The notes under the pieces were generated by a model. The model made no database searches. It saw nothing but the letters and a program-made list of their open reading frames with translations, and was not told the DNA's origin. A stretch of DNA of 46,551 nt from Pandoraea sp. ASV26 (GTDB lineage: Bacteria; Pseudomonadota; Gammaproteobacteria; Burkholderiales; Burkholderiaceae): positions 1 through 46,551 of the forward strand of contig NZ_JAELTP010000038.1 of NCBI RefSeq assembly GCF_016428915.1, in the 5' to 3' direction. This document shows positions 18,738 to 29,900 of the stretch, piece after piece. Position numbers and translations under genes: made by a program. Position 1 is the first letter of the stretch; each line of letters starts with the position of its first letter.

Positions 18738-19625
18738 TCAGAACACCCTCTCGCGCAACATCGATAGCAGATACTGACCGTAGCCAGTCTTCGCCAGCGG
18801 TTGCGCCAGCGCTTCAATAGCGGCGGCATCGATCCACCCGCGCCGGAACGCGATCTCCTCGGGGCAGGCAACCTTGAGACCCTGGCGCGACTCGATGGTC
18901 TGGATGAATGTGCTCGCTTCGAGCATCGATTCATGCGTGCCCGTATCGAGCCACGCATAGCCGCGTCCCATGATCTGCACGTTGAGTTTGCCGCGGCGCA
19001 GATATTCGCTATTGACGTCCGTAATTTCCAGTTCGCCACGCGGCGACGGTTTGATCGAGCGCGCAATCTCGATCACGTCGTTATCGCAGAAATACAGGCC
19101 GGTCACGGCGTAGCGCGACTTGGGCGCTTTCGGCTTCTCTACGAGTTCGATGGCCCGGCCGTTCTCATCGAACGTCACCACGCCATAGCGTTCGGGGTCA
19201 TGCACCGGATACGCGAACACCGAGGCGCCATCCGTCTGTGCATTTGCCGCCGCGAGCAGTCCGGCGAAATCATGCCCGTAAAACAGGTTGTCACCGAGCA
19301 CCAGCGCGCACGGATCGTTGCCGATGAAGTCGGCCCCGATCAGAAACGCCTGCGCCAGACCGTCCGGTGAAGGCTGCACGGCATATTGCAGGTTCAGCCC
19401 CCACTGGCTGCCATCGCCGAGCAGTTGCTCGAAGCGCGGCGTGTCCTGCGGCGTGGAGATGATCAACACGTCGCGAATGCCCGCGAGCATCAACGTGCTG
19501 AGCGGATAGTAGATCATCGGCTTGTCATACACCGGCAGCAACTGCTTCGAGACGGCCAGCGTCGCCGGATACAGTCGCGTGCCGGAGCCGCCGGCGAGGA
19601 TGATGCCTTTGCGTTTGATACTCAT
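18738..19625 (-). CDS. rfbA: Glucose-1-phosphate thymidylyltransferase
   Basis: RfbA (RmlA) makes dTDP-glucose from glucose-1-phosphate and dTTP. From the ATG at 19625 the protein has 295 residues. The nucleotide-binding signature [20 protein letters not shown] is near the N-terminus, followed by [17 protein letters not shown] and the sugar-binding [26 protein letters not shown] near residue 225 is typical of the family. The frame extends upstream to 19781 but those residues overlap rfbB in another frame and are ignored. It starts seven bases after the rfbB stop, so the genes are translated from one message. Confidence 0.97.
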   Translation of the reverse strand: MSIKRKGIILAGGSGTRLYPATLAVSKQLLPVYDKPMIYYPLSTLMLAGIRDVLIISTPQDTPRFEQLLGDGSQWGLNLQYAVQPSPDGLAQAFLIGADFIGNDPCALVLGDNLFYGHDFAGLLAAANAQTDGASVFAYPVHDPERYGVVTFDENGRAIELVEKPKAPKSRYAVTGLYFCDNDVIEIARSIKPSPRGELEITDVNSEYLRRGKLNVQIMGRGYAWLDTGTHESMLEASTFIQTIESRQGLKVACPEEIAFRRGWIDAAAIEALAQPLAKTGYGQYLLSMLRERVF

Positions 19626-19632
19626 ACCCACC

Positions 19633-20697
19633 TCAATTGTTCTTCTGATAGTGCGTTTCGATCCAGCGCTGGTATTCGCCCGACTGCACCTGGCGCACCC
19701 ACTCGCCATTGGCGAGATACCACTGCACGGTCTTGCGCATGCCCGTCTCGAAGGTCTCGGCCGGGCGCCAGCCCAGTTCACGTTCGAGCTTGCGAGCGTC
19801 GATCGCGTAGCGGCGATCGTGTCCCGGACGATCGGTCACGAACGTGATCTGATCGACGTACGACTTGCCATCCGCGCGCGGCGACAGTTCGTCGAGCAAC
19901 GTGCACAAATGCTTTACCACCGACAGGTTGTTCTGTTCGTTCCAGCCACCCACGTTGTACACCTCGCCCAACGTCCCCCTGGCGAGCACTTCGCGAATCG
20001 CCGAGCAGTGATCGCCAACGTACAGCCAGTCGCGCACGTTGCTGCCGTCGCCATAGATCGGCAGCGGCTTGCCGGCCAGCGCATTCGCGATCACCAGCGG
20101 GATGAGCTTTTCGGGGAATTGATACGGACCGTAGTTGTTCGAACAGTTGGTCGTGAGCGTCGGCAGGCCGTACGTGTGGTGGTAAGCGCGCACCAGATGA
20201 TCGGAGCCCGCCTTCGACGCCGAGTACGGGCTGTTGGGCGCGTACGGCGTGGTCTCGGTGAACGCCGGATCGGTCGGACTCAGCGAGCCATAGACTTCGT
20301 CCGTCGAAACATGCAGGAAGCGGAACGCATCGCGCGCTTCCCCCTCGAGCGTTCCCCAATAGGCGCGGGCCGCTTCGAGCATCGTGAAGGTGCCGACGAT
20401 GTTCGTCTGTACAAATTCGCCGGGGCCGTGGATGGAGCGGTCGACATGGCTTTCGGCCGCGAAGTGCAGCACGGCGCGCGGGCGATGGTCCGCATAAAGG
20501 CGATCGAGCGCAGCACGGTCGCAAATATCGACCTGGGCAAAATGATGACGGGGATCGCGCTCCAGACTCGCCAGATTCGCCAGATTCCCGGCATAGGTCA
20601 GCTTGTCGATGGTGACGACTGGCTCATCGTGTTGCGCCAGCCAGTCGAGAACAAAGTTTGCACCGATAAAACCGGCGCCGCCAGTCACGAAGATCAT
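19633..20697 (-). CDS. rfbB: dTDP-glucose 4,6-dehydratase
   Basis: RfbB (RmlB) converts dTDP-glucose to dTDP-4-keto-6-deoxyglucose with bound NAD. The 354-residue protein has the Rossmann motif [13 protein letters not shown] at its start, [13 protein letters not shown], the substrate motif [11 protein letters not shown], and the catalytic YSASK (in [15 protein letters not shown]). [17 protein letters not shown] is a further hallmark. It heads the rfbBAC unit. No rfbD (dTDP-4-dehydrorhamnose reductase) follows within the window, so completion of rhamnose needs a gene elsewhere. Upstream by 28 bases is the end of the peroxidase-like gene, which could share the transcript. Confidence 0.97.
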   Translation of the reverse strand: MIFVTGGAGFIGANFVLDWLAQHDEPVVTIDKLTYAGNLANLASLERDPRHHFAQVDICDRAALDRLYADHRPRAVLHFAAESHVDRSIHGPGEFVQTNIVGTFTMLEAARAYWGTLEGEARDAFRFLHVSTDEVYGSLSPTDPAFTETTPYAPNSPYSASKAGSDHLVRAYHHTYGLPTLTTNCSNNYGPYQFPEKLIPLVIANALAGKPLPIYGDGSNVRDWLYVGDHCSAIREVLARGTLGEVYNVGGWNEQNNLSVVKHLCTLLDELSPRADGKSYVDQITFVTDRPGHDRRYAIDARKLERELGWRPAETFETGMRKTVQWYLANGEWVRQVQSGEYQRWIETHYQKNN

Positions 20698-20725
20698 AGG
20701 TATCGAGAATTTACGAGAAGTAGCT

Positions 20726-21310
20726 TTAGCGGGTGCGCGGCACGCGCCCCATCAAGAAAAATTCGTCATTAGGCCGCATCGAGATGGCATTGGCGATGCG
20801 GTTGGACATACCGAAAAATGCCGTGATCGCGGCGATGTCCCAGATGTCCTCGTCGTCGAGGCCATGTTCGCGCAGCGTCACGTAATCGTCGTCGCCCACT
20901 TCGTGGGAGCGCTCGCAGACCTTCATCGCGTAAGCGAGAATCGCCTTCTGACGCGGTGTCAGGTCCGCCTTGAGATAGTTGACGGCGACCTGATCGGCCA
21001 GCAGCGGCTGCTTCTCATAGATGCGCACCAGCGCACCGTGCGCCACCACACAATACAGGCACTGATTTGCGGCGCTCGTGGCGACCACGATCATCTCGCG
21101 CTCGCCCTTGCTCAGATTGCCGTCCTTGAGCATCAACGCGTCGTGATACGCGAAAAACGCGCGAAACTCGTCGGGACGGTGCGCCAGCGTGAGAAACACG
21201 TTCGGGATGAAGCCGGCCTTTTCCTGCACTTCGTCGATGCGCGCACGGATATCGGCCGGCAATGCGGCGAGATCCGGCACAGGGAAACGACTGATCGGCG
21301 GCTGGCTCAT
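20726..21310 (-). CDS. AhpD/carboxymuconolactone decarboxylase-like peroxidase-related protein
   Basis: The 194-residue protein has the redox CxxC motif of the AhpD/CMD superfamily in [17 protein letters not shown] near residue 80, with the associated His four residues on. The rest ([25 protein letters not shown] and [14 protein letters not shown]) matches the uncharacterised peroxidase-related subgroup. Such proteins can detoxify peroxides using a thiol pair, but substrate and reductant are unknown here. A strong ribosome binding site GAGGAG precedes the ATG at 21310. The gene sits between msbA and rfbB on the same strand and may be transcribed with them. Confidence 0.88.
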   Translation of the reverse strand: MSQPPISRFPVPDLAALPADIRARIDEVQEKAGFIPNVFLTLAHRPDEFRAFFAYHDALMLKDGNLSKGEREMIVVATSAANQCLYCVVAHGALVRIYEKQPLLADQVAVNYLKADLTPRQKAILAYAMKVCERSHEVGDDDYVTLREHGLDDEDIWDIAAITAFFGMSNRIANAISMRPNDEFFLMGRVPRTR

Positions 21311-21389
21311 CGTGGTCTCCTCAACGTCGGGCTAACAAGGTCAATAAGGTCAGGGGCTGACGCTCGCCATACGACGAGACGAGACGGCG

Positions 21390-23141
21390 TCAGGCTTCCT
21401 GCTGCTGCGCGTACTGAATACGGTGCAAATGCGCGTAGAGGCCATTATGCGCCACCAGTGCCTGGTGAGAGCCTTGCTCCACAATCCGGCCATGCTCGAG
21501 CACGACAATACGATCGGCGCGCTCGATGGTCGAGAGACGGTGCGCGATGACCAGCGTGGTACGCCCTTCCATCAACACTTCCAGCGCTGCCTGCACGTGA
21601 CGCTCGGACTCGGAATCCAATGCCGAGGTCGCTTCGTCCAGAATCAGGATCGGGGCGTCCTTGTAGATCGCCCGCGCAATCGCCAGACGCTGACGCTGAC
21701 CGCCCGACAGGCGCATGCCGTTGTCGCCCACCAGCGTGTTGACGCCATCCGGCATCGCCGCTACCGCGTCGACCAGATTGGCTGCGCGCAATGCCGCCTG
21801 CACGCGCTCGAGGTCGACTTCCTGACCGTAGGCCACATTCGCGGCGATGGTGTCGTTAAAGAGCACGACGTCCTGGCTCACGAAGGCAATCTGCCGGCGC
21901 AGATCGGCCAGACGCAGATCGTTCAACGGAATGTCGTCGAGCAGAATCCGCCCGCCGGTCGGGTCGAAGAAACGCGGCACCAGATTGACCAGCGTCGTCT
22001 TCCCGCTACCGGACGGGCCCACCAACGCCACCATCTCGCCGGGCGCCACGTCGAGCGAAATCCGGTCGAGCGTCGGGCGCTCGCTCGCGCCGTAGTTGAA
22101 GCTCACCTGATCGAAGGTCACGCGGCCCCGGGCGCGCTCGAGTGTGCGCTCGCCGCCGATCGGCTCGACTTCCACGTCCATGACTTCGAAAATCAGCTCG
22201 GCGGCCGTCACACCGCGTTGCAGCGGCTGGTTGACGTCCATCAGATGCTTGAGCGGGGAGACGACGAGCAACAGCGCCGTCACGAATGCCGTGAAGCCCC
22301 CCACGGTCATCTCGCCCGACGACGATTCGATCATCGCCACCGTAATGACAATGGCCAGTGCCAGCGAGGCAAGCGCCTGCGTCACCGGCTGGGCCAGACC
22401 GCCCGAGACGGTCACGCGCATGGCATAGCCGCGCAGCGTGCTGGTCATCTTGTCGAAACGCGACTTCTCATACGCTTCGCCATTGTGGATCTTCACCACC
22501 TTGTAGCCGCCCACGGCTTCCTCGACCACGTATGACAGCGCATTGGTAAGCGTTTGCTGCTCGCGGTTCAGGCGGCGCAGGCGCCGGTTGATCTTGCCGA
22601 CGAGCCAGCCGATGAGCGGCAGGATCACCGCCACCACGAGCGTGAGACGCCAATTCAGATAGAACAGATAACCCAGCAGGCCAACGACCGTGAGCGAATC
22701 GCGCACGAGCGTGATGAGCACCGTGGTGAGCACGCCGAGCACCTGATTGACTTCGTAGACGAGCGCGTTGATGAGCGTGCTGGTCGTCTCGCGCTGGAAG
22801 AAGGAGGCCGGCGCATGCAGCAGGCGCTCGAACATGCGCACGCGCAGATCGAGCAGCACACGGTTCGACACCCACGAGAGCATGTAGTTGGCCGAATACT
22901 GGGCCAGCCCCCGAATGACGGCCAGACCGATCACGGCAGCGGGCACGTACCAGAGCGTCCACGGATTGCCGCCCGAGAAGCCCTTGTCGAGCACCGGCTT
23001 GAGCACCGCCGGAATGGCCGCTTCGGTCGCCGCCACCAGCGCCATGGCGAGAACGGCCAGCAGGCCCATGTGCCAATACGGCTGGAGATAGCCCAGCAGA
23101 CGCCGCAAAATCGGTCCGGTAGGCTTGTGGGGTACGCTCAT
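21390..23141 (-). CDS. msbA: Lipid A export ATP-binding/permease protein MsbA
   Basis: MsbA flips the lipid A-core part of lipopolysaccharide across the inner membrane. From the ATG at 23141 ([20 protein letters not shown]) the protein has 583 residues, the usual size of this half-transporter. Six membrane segments fill the first 320 residues. The ATPase domain has Walker [10 protein letters not shown], signature [15 protein letters not shown], Walker [13 protein letters not shown] and a switch His in [12 protein letters not shown]. The frame is open upstream to 23306 but that part would overlap the recQ promoter. Nearby LPS-type glycosyltransferases and rfb genes fit an envelope role. Confidence 0.95.
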   Translation of the reverse strand: MSVPHKPTGPILRRLLGYLQPYWHMGLLAVLAMALVAATEAAIPAVLKPVLDKGFSGGNPWTLWYVPAAVIGLAVIRGLAQYSANYMLSWVSNRVLLDLRVRMFERLLHAPASFFQRETTSTLINALVYEVNQVLGVLTTVLITLVRDSLTVVGLLGYLFYLNWRLTLVVAVILPLIGWLVGKINRRLRRLNREQQTLTNALSYVVEEAVGGYKVVKIHNGEAYEKSRFDKMTSTLRGYAMRVTVSGGLAQPVTQALASLALAIVITVAMIESSSGEMTVGGFTAFVTALLLVVSPLKHLMDVNQPLQRGVTAAELIFEVMDVEVEPIGGERTLERARGRVTFDQVSFNYGASERPTLDRISLDVAPGEMVALVGPSGSGKTTLVNLVPRFFDPTGGRILLDDIPLNDLRLADLRRQIAFVSQDVVLFNDTIAANVAYGQEVDLERVQAALRAANLVDAVAAMPDGVNTLVGDNGMRLSGGQRQRLAIARAIYKDAPILILDEATSALDSESERHVQAALEVLMEGRTTLVIAHRLSTIERADRIVVLEHGRIVEQGSHQALVAHNGLYAHLHRIQYAQQQEA

Positions 23142-23291
23142 GTAGGTCGGGGACGGCGGAAAAACCGCTATTCTATCGTACCGGCCGGTCTCGCCGGGAC
23201 GTGTCTGAGCCAGACTCGGACGCCGCCTCAAAATTCGCCACAATGCCCGCAATCCGGGGCCGCTGGCACGCCGAAGCGCAAGGGGAACCGG

Positions 23292-23297
23292 TATACT
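23292..23297 (+). promoter_or_regulatory. Candidate -10 box of recQ, spaced for a leaderless mRNA
   Basis: TATACT ends exactly seven bases (CCCGCCC) before the recQ ATG at 23305. Transcription would begin at or next to the ATG, leaving no ribosome binding site, and none is visible. A clear -35 at normal spacing was not found. Confidence 0.45.
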
Positions 23298-23304
23298 CCC
23301 GCCC

Positions 23305-25113
23305 ATGGCAAGCGCACTCGAAGTCCTCCGTACCGTATTCGGCTATAACGCATTCCGTGGCGATCAAGCCGCCATCGTCGACCATGTGGCCGGCGGGGGC
23401 GACGCTCTCGTTCTGATGCCCACCGGCGGCGGCAAATCCCTCTGTTACCAGATTCCCGCGCTGCTGCGCCCCGGCATCGGTATCGTCGTCTCCCCGCTCA
23501 TCGCCCTCATGCAGGATCAGGTCGATGCCCTGCTGCAAGCAGGGGTGCGCGCCGCTTATCTGAATTCCAGTCTGAGCTTCGATCAAGCGCTCGATACCGA
23601 GCGTCGCGCCGCCCGTGGCGAACTCGACCTGCTCTATGTCGCGCCCGAGCGCCTGCTGACCGAGCGCTTTCTCGATCTGCTCGACCGGCTCGACGAGCGC
23701 GGGCAACTGGCACTGTTCGCCATTGACGAGGCGCATTGCGTCTCGCAATGGGGGCACGACTTCCGTCCCGAATACATTCAGCTCTCGGCGCTGCACGAAC
23801 GCTACCCGCGCGTGCCGCGCATCGCGCTGACCGCCACGGCGGACAACGCGACACGCGACGAGATCCAGACGCGCCTCGGCCTGACAGAAGCGCGGTTGTT
23901 CGTCTCCAGCTTCGACCGGCCGAACATTCGCTACGAGATCGTCGATCGCGACAATCCCCGCAAGCAGTTGCTGGCCTTTCTGGGGCGGCATCGTGGCGAG
24001 GCGGGCATCGTCTACTGTCTGTCGCGCAAGAAAGTGGAAGAAACCGCCGCGTGGCTCGAGACGCAAGGCATTCCGGCCCTGCCCTATCACGCCGGACTCG
24101 ACGCGGAAGTGCGCCGCACGCACCAGCAGCGGTTTCTGCGCGAGGAAGGGCTGGTCATGTCGGCGACCGTCGCCTTTGGCATGGGCATCGACAAGCCGGA
24201 TGTGCGTTTCGTCGCGCATCTGGATCTGCCCAAGAGCCTCGAAGCCTATTACCAGGAGACGGGACGCGCCGGTCGCGACGGCGAACCCGCCGAAGCCTGG
24301 ATGACTTACGGGCTGAACGACGTCGTGGTGCATCGCAGCCGCATCGACGAATCGAATGCCCCGGAATTGCAAAAGCGCATCGAGCGACAGAAGCTCGATG
24401 CCCTGCTCGGCTATTGCGAGGCGCCGCGTTGCCGCCGCACCGTGCTGTTGTCGTATTTCGGCGAGACGAGCGAGCCCTGCGGCAACTGCGACGTCTGCCT
24501 GAATCCGCCGGAGGTCTTCGACGGCACCGTCGCGGCGCAGAAAGCACTCTCGGCCATTCTGCGCACGGGCCAGCGCTTTGGCGCCGGGCATCTGATCGAC
24601 CTGCTGCGCGGGCGCAGCACCGACAAGATTCGTCAGTTCGGACACGAAGCCTTGCCGACGTTCGGTGTGGGCGGTGAACTCGACGATCAGGGCTGGCGCG
24701 CGGTGTTCCGCCAGTTGATCGCCCATGGCATCATCGAGCCCGACAGCAGTCAGTACGGTGCACTGACGCTTAACGCCGCGGCGCGCCCTGTGCTCAAGGG
24801 GGAAACCCGGCTGTCGTTGCGACGTCAGCGTCCGAGCGTTGGCAAGAAGAGCCGTTTCGCCGGCTATGCGTCGTCGCCCGCCATCGAGCTCGATACCGCC
24901 GATCAGCAACTGTTCGAAAAGCTGCGCGCCTGGCGGCAGGACATCGCCAAGACTCAGCAGGTGCCGGCGTACGTTATCCTGCACGACCGGACGCTGCGCG
25001 AGCTTGCGCAACGCCGCCCGCGCCATCGCGAAGGTCTTGCGGACATCACCGGACTCGGTGAAGCGAAGATCGAACGCTACGGCGAAGCGCTCGTCGAGTT
25101 GCTCAACGCCTGA
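23305..25113 (+). CDS. recQ: ATP-dependent DNA helicase RecQ
   Basis: RecQ unwinds DNA 3' to 5' in recombination and fork repair. In 602 residues it has Walker [17 protein letters not shown], the motif II box [23 protein letters not shown] (motif III) and [12 protein letters not shown] (motif VI). The RecQ-specific zinc site follows: CEAPRCRR and EPCGNCDVC near residues 372-398. A winged-helix RQC part and a C-terminal HRDC domain (about residues 525-602) complete the standard E. coli-like architecture. The gene is divergent from msbA. The ATG is preceded by a -10-like box at leaderless spacing instead of a Shine-Dalgarno sequence. Confidence 0.98.
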   Translation: MASALEVLRTVFGYNAFRGDQAAIVDHVAGGGDALVLMPTGGGKSLCYQIPALLRPGIGIVVSPLIALMQDQVDALLQAGVRAAYLNSSLSFDQALDTERRAARGELDLLYVAPERLLTERFLDLLDRLDERGQLALFAIDEAHCVSQWGHDFRPEYIQLSALHERYPRVPRIALTATADNATRDEIQTRLGLTEARLFVSSFDRPNIRYEIVDRDNPRKQLLAFLGRHRGEAGIVYCLSRKKVEETAAWLETQGIPALPYHAGLDAEVRRTHQQRFLREEGLVMSATVAFGMGIDKPDVRFVAHLDLPKSLEAYYQETGRAGRDGEPAEAWMTYGLNDVVVHRSRIDESNAPELQKRIERQKLDALLGYCEAPRCRRTVLLSYFGETSEPCGNCDVCLNPPEVFDGTVAAQKALSAILRTGQRFGAGHLIDLLRGRSTDKIRQFGHEALPTFGVGGELDDQGWRAVFRQLIAHGIIEPDSSQYGALTLNAAARPVLKGETRLSLRRQRPSVGKKSRFAGYASSPAIELDTADQQLFEKLRAWRQDIAKTQQVPAYVILHDRTLRELAQRRPRHREGLADITGLGEAKIERYGEALVELLNA

Positions 25114-25169
25114 ACCGGCGACGCGAGATTTCCTCCCGGGTTTACGGGTCCGATGCCGCCATTTCGTGA

Positions 25170-25976
25170 ATGCTCATGATCGAAGCCACACCGCCCGTCT
25201 CCTCGTCTGCACTCGTGCCGCCGCCGACACGCCTGCCACTCACGGTGACGATCCTCACACGCAACGAGCGTCACAACATCGCCGAGTGCATCGCGTCGGT
25301 GCAATCGTTTGCGTCACAGATCGTCGTCGTCGATAACGCAAGCACCGACGGCACGGCGGACATCGCCCGCGCCGCAGGCGCCGAAGTCCACATTACGCCC
25401 GACTGGCCCGGCTTCGGTCCTCAGAAGAATCGTGCCCTGTCGCACGCCACCGAAGCGTGGGTGCTCTCGCTCGATGCCGATGAGCGCGTCACGCCCGAGC
25501 TGGCTGCCGACATTGCCGCAGCCATCGCGCAAGGCACTCACGCGGGCTATCGCATGCCACGCCTCTCGCAATTCCTCGGGCACTGGGTGCGCCACTGCGG
25601 GTGGTATCCCGACTATGTACTGCGGCTATTTCGACGCGAAGCCGGCCGTTTCTCCGACAATCTCGTGCACGAGCGCGTGATCGTCGACGGCGAGATCGGC
25701 ACCCTCGCGCATCACCTGCTGCACTACAGCTACACCGAAGCGCGTCAGGTGGAGGACAAGGTACAGCGGTACGCGCGTGCAGGCGCGAAGGAGATGGCAT
25801 TGCGCGGCAAGCGAGCCTCGCCACTCAAACCGTGGATCAACGGCGGATGGGCGTTCGTTCGCACCTATGTGCTGCGCCGGGGCTTTCTCGACGGCGCAGC
25901 CGGGGCCGCGATAGCGCGCATGAATGCCCGCAGCGCGTTCCTGAAGTACGCCCTGCTGCGACGCGAAGAGACCTGA
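25170..25976 (+). CDS. Family 2 glycosyltransferase, KdtX/WaaE-like
   Basis: The 268-residue protein has a GT-A fold start, LTVTILTRNERHNIAECIASV, a substrate motif VVVDNASTDGTADIA and the metal-binding LSLDADERVTPELA. The pattern WVRHCGWYPDYVLRLFRRE and VHERVIVDG is typical of KdtX/WaaE-like enzymes that add a sugar to the LPS inner core. The donor and acceptor cannot be read from sequence. An ATG at 25176 is an equally possible start. It follows recQ by 56 bases on the same strand and ends before a terminator shared with the convergent glycosyltransferase. Confidence 0.88.
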   Translation: MLMIEATPPVSSSALVPPPTRLPLTVTILTRNERHNIAECIASVQSFASQIVVVDNASTDGTADIARAAGAEVHITPDWPGFGPQKNRALSHATEAWVLSLDADERVTPELAADIAAAIAQGTHAGYRMPRLSQFLGHWVRHCGWYPDYVLRLFRREAGRFSDNLVHERVIVDGEIGTLAHHLLHYSYTEARQVEDKVQRYARAGAKEMALRGKRASPLKPWINGGWAFVRTYVLRRGFLDGAAGAAIARMNARSAFLKYALLRREET

Positions 25977-26025
25977 CGACGGACGACGCTATCCGCGCCG
26001 CGCGGCGCCGCGTCGCACAAAAGCG

Positions 26026-26053
26026 AAACGGACGCCCACGGCGTCCGTTTTTT
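26026..26053. terminator. Bidirectional terminator between convergent glycosyltransferase genes
   Basis: AAACGGACGCC (26026-26036) pairs perfectly with GGCGTCCGTTT (26040-26050) around a three-base loop, and T residues continue to 26053. The A run at the left gives T residues on the other strand, so it can end transcription from both sides. Confidence 0.88.
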
Positions 26054-26074
26054 CATCCGGCTAGCGCGCCGGCA

Positions 26075-26926
26075 TTATTTGGCGAGCGCTCGCTTCACGC
26101 GTGAGCGGAACAACTCCCAGCGCAGCTTGCCGTCATCGACGGGCTCGGGCAGACGCCCGTCATTGCCTGCCGGCACTGGCTTGCCGCGACGCAGGTAATA
26201 GCGGTCGAAAATGGACTGCGTCATGCCCCACTTGCGCAGGAATTGCGTGCGGCCGTCATTCTTCACGACCTTGCCCGTGCTCTTGCACTGGAAGTGGTAG
26301 ACAAGGCTGGCGCCGACACCAATGAAACGGCGTGCCCCTGCCCCCCACATCTTCATCGAGAAATCGTTGTCGCTGCTCATGCCCGGGCTCAGCTCGGTGC
26401 TGTAACCCCCGACGAGGAACCACCAGTCGCGATGCACGAGCGTCGGCGGCCACGTGGCGCCGAACCAGTCGGGTTTGCGGTAGGTCGGCACGGCGGCGAG
26501 CAACCCCGCTTCGTCGAAGGTATCGACGTCGCGGCCGAAGTCGTGCACGAGCACGCACGGATTGCGGGTGTCGACCGGCTCGATCATGGTGCCCGAGAGC
26601 ATAAACGCCTTATCGGGCATGGCTTCGGCACGCTCGATCAGCGCACTGTCCCAGCCAGGGCAGCAGTACATGTCGTCGTTCAGGTAGACGATGTACTTCT
26701 CGCGGGCGAGCGCCGCCGCCTGGTTCACGGCGTAGCAAATCCCAATGTTGTCCGGCGACGCCGTATGTTCGATCCCCTCGGCCCGCACCCACTCGAGCGA
26801 GCCGTCGGACCCGTCGTTCACGTGGACGATGATCTGGTGCGCATAGCGCGAATTCTGGCGAATGCTGCGCACGCAAAGCTGAAGCAACGCGAGGTTGTTC
26901 CACGTCGGAACGATGATGGAGAACAT
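26075..26926 (-). CDS. Family 2 glycosyltransferase
   Basis: This 283-residue protein opens with MFSIIVPTWNNLALLQLCVRSI, the GT2 nucleotide-sugar fold. VHVNDGSDGSLEWVRAEG and YIVYLNDDMYCCPGWDSAL supply the acidic DxD-like site. PGMSSDNDFSMKMW and the terminal basic FRSRVKRALAK are further visible parts. There is no membrane segment, so it probably acts at the inner face of the inner membrane on LPS or another glycan; the sugar is unknown. A GGAA ribosome binding site precedes the ATG. It lies 68 bases after dnaE on the same strand and may be read through from it. Confidence 0.88.
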   Translation of the reverse strand: MFSIIVPTWNNLALLQLCVRSIRQNSRYAHQIIVHVNDGSDGSLEWVRAEGIEHTASPDNIGICYAVNQAAALAREKYIVYLNDDMYCCPGWDSALIERAEAMPDKAFMLSGTMIEPVDTRNPCVLVHDFGRDVDTFDEAGLLAAVPTYRKPDWFGATWPPTLVHRDWWFLVGGYSTELSPGMSSDNDFSMKMWGAGARRFIGVGASLVYHFQCKSTGKVVKNDGRTQFLRKWGMTQSIFDRYYLRRGKPVPAGNDGRLPEPVDDGKLRWELFRSRVKRALAK

Positions 26927-26994
26927 CCGGATTTCCTTGTTGTCGCGAATAGCGCACAGCAGGGTGTCTCACAACACCGCGCCGTGCGCCGGAA

Positions 26995-29900
26995 TCAATA
27001 GACGATCTGTACCGATTCGGGTGCCAGCCACTGGCGAAGTTCGCCGAGCAATTCGTCGCCCGGCTGTACCTTCCAGTCGTCGCCCAGACGTGACTCGCAT
27101 TCGGCGTCTGGCCGGCGGTACACGATGTGCACCGGCAAGCCGTTCTGCTTGTCAGCGTCGCCATCGCCGTTGCCATTGCCGTTGCGGCGACCGAAGCCAC
27201 CGCCACCACCGCCCCCACCACCACCATGAAAGCCGCCCCCGGCACTTGCCGTTGCCGCGACGCGGTACATCGTGCAGTGCGGTTGCAACGTGGCACGCAG
27301 ACGCGTCCAGTCGGCATTGCCGTTAAACGACAGCTTGAGTGCTCGCGCGAAACGCGCACGCGCCCGGCCGAGATCCATCAGGCTTTCCGTGGTGAAACGC
27401 AAGCCGCCCGTAAAACTGTCGGGGCGCGCATTGCCCTGCACGATCAGCAGTTCGTCTTCCTTGAAGAGATGCTTGTTCGCTTCGAACTGCTCGTTGAAGA
27501 TCGTCACTTCGAGTGTGGCCGTGCCGTCGTCGAGCTGAACGATCAGCATCTTCCCGCGCTGGGTCATCATCGTACGCAGGCTGGAAATCACCCCCGCGAC
27601 GAGCCTGTCCCGCCCTTCGGAGAGATCACGGATGCGTGTGCGCACGAAGCGCCGCACTTCGTCCGCGTACGAATCGAACATGTGGCCTGACAGGTAGAAA
27701 CCGAGTGCCTGCTTCTCTTCCTGGAGCTTGCGCTTGTCGCTCCAGGCGGGCTCGTCCGCCAGTTCCAGCGGCGCTTGCAGGCTTTCGTCACCGAGATCGA
27801 ACAGGCTGACCTGATTGGCCGCCGCGCTCGCTTGCTCGGCCGCTTCCATCGCCAACGGCACCGACGCCATCAACTGCGCACGATTGTCGTGAATGCTGTC
27901 GAAGGCACCGGCACGAATCAGCGCTTCAATGGTGCGACGGTTCACCACGCGACGATCGATGCGTGCACAGAAGTCGAACAGATCGGTGAATGGCTTGCCT
28001 TCGCGAGCGCGCAGAATTTCTTCGATCGCCGACTGGCCGCTGCCCTTGATGGCGCCCAGACCGTAGCGAACGGTCTTTGAATCGGCCGGCTCGAAGCGGT
28101 AAGCGGAAACGTTGACGTCCGGCGGCAGCACGCGCAGCCCGTTGACGCTGGACAGGCAATCTTCGTAAAGAATCTTGACCTTGTCCGTGTCGTCCATGGC
28201 CAAGCTCATGTTGGCCGCCATGAATTCGGCAGGATGGTGCGCCTTGAGCCATGCGGTGTAGTACGCGAGCAGCGCGTACGCGGCCGCGTGCGACTTGTTG
28301 AAGCCGTAGCCCGCGAACTTCTCCATCAAGTCGAAGATTTCGTCCGACTTTTCGCGCGTGAGGCCGTTTTCAGCCGCCCCCTTCGCAAAAATCTCGCGAT
28401 GCTCGGCCATTTCCTCGGCCTTCTTCTTACCCATCGCGCGACGCAACAAGTCAGCGCCACCGAGCGAGTAACCGCCGATGATCTGCGCCATCTGCATGAC
28501 CTGCTCCTGGTAGACCATGATGCCGTAGGTCTCCTGGAGCACCGGCTCAACGCGCGGATCCGGATATTCCGTCTTCTCGCGGCCGTGCTTACGCGCGCAG
28601 AAACTCGGGATCAGGTCCATCGGGCCCGGACGATACAACGCCACCAGCGCGATGATGTCCTCGAACCGGTCCGGCTGGGCATCCTTCAACATGCCCTGCA
28701 TGCCCCGGCTTTCCAACTGGAACACCGCCACCGTGTTGGCTTTCTTGAGAATGTTGAACGCGGCCGGGTCCGTGAGCGAAACCTGATCGAGCGACCAGTC
28801 CGCCATCTCCGGATGCAAACGCTTGATGTAGCGCTCTGCCCAGTTCAGGATCGTGAGGGTCGTCAGACCCAGAAAGTCGAACTTCACCAGGCCGACGGCT
28901 TCCACGTCGTCCTTGTCGTACTGGCTCACCACGCCGCTGGCGTCTTCGCCACTGCCCTGCGTGTACAGCGGGCAGAAGTCCGTGAGCTTGCCCGGTGCGA
29001 TCAACACGCCACCCGCGTGCATGCCGACGTTACGCGTGAGGCCCTCAACGCGCTGCGCCAGCTCGATCAATTGCCTGACCTCGTCCTCGGTCTGGAACCG
29101 CTCGGCGAGTTGCGGCTCCTCCTTGAGCGCGTCTTCGATCGTGACGTGCTTGCCCGGCTTGAACGGGATCAGCTTGGAGATACCGTCGACGAAGTTGTAA
29201 CCCAGATCGAGCACTCGGCCAACGTCGCGCACTGCCGCCTTGGCGGCCATCGTGCCGAAGGTCGCGATCTGCGAAACGGCATCCGCGCCGTACTTTTCCT
29301 TGACGTACTGAATGACGCGATCGCGCCCGTCCTGACAGAAGTCGATATCGAAGTCAGGCATCGAGACGCGTTCCGGATTCAGGAAGCGCTCGAACAGCAG
29401 GTTGTACTTGAGCGGGTCGAGGTCGGTAATGCCCAGCGCGTAAGCGACCAGCGAACCGGCGCCCGAGCCCCGGCCGGGCCCCACGGGCACGCCATTGTTC
29501 TTCGCCCACTGGATAAAGTCCGCCACGATCAGGAAGTAGCCGGGGAAGCCCATCTTGATGATCGTGCCGGTCTCGAAGTCGAGCCGCTTGTAATAGTCGG
29601 GACGCCGCTGGTCGCGCTCCGCCTCGTCGGGGAACAACTGCGTGAGACGCGTCTCCAGCCCTTCCTTGGACAGTTGCACAAGGTAGTCGTCGAGCGACAT
29701 GCCATCGGGCGTGGGGAACAACGGCAGCTTCGGTTTGCCGAGTTCGAGCGTGAGGTTGCAGCGCTTGGCGATCTCGACCGTATTGGCCAGCGCGGAGGGC
29801 ACATCCGCGAACGCGGCGATCATGTCGTCCTGCGTGCGGAAACTCTGGTCCTGTGTGAAACGGCGAACACGGCGCGCGTTACCCAGCATCTCGCCTTCCG

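Noticed and set aside
23173-25026. A 617-residue open frame antisense to recQ
   Set aside because: recQ has every helicase motif; the antisense frame has none.
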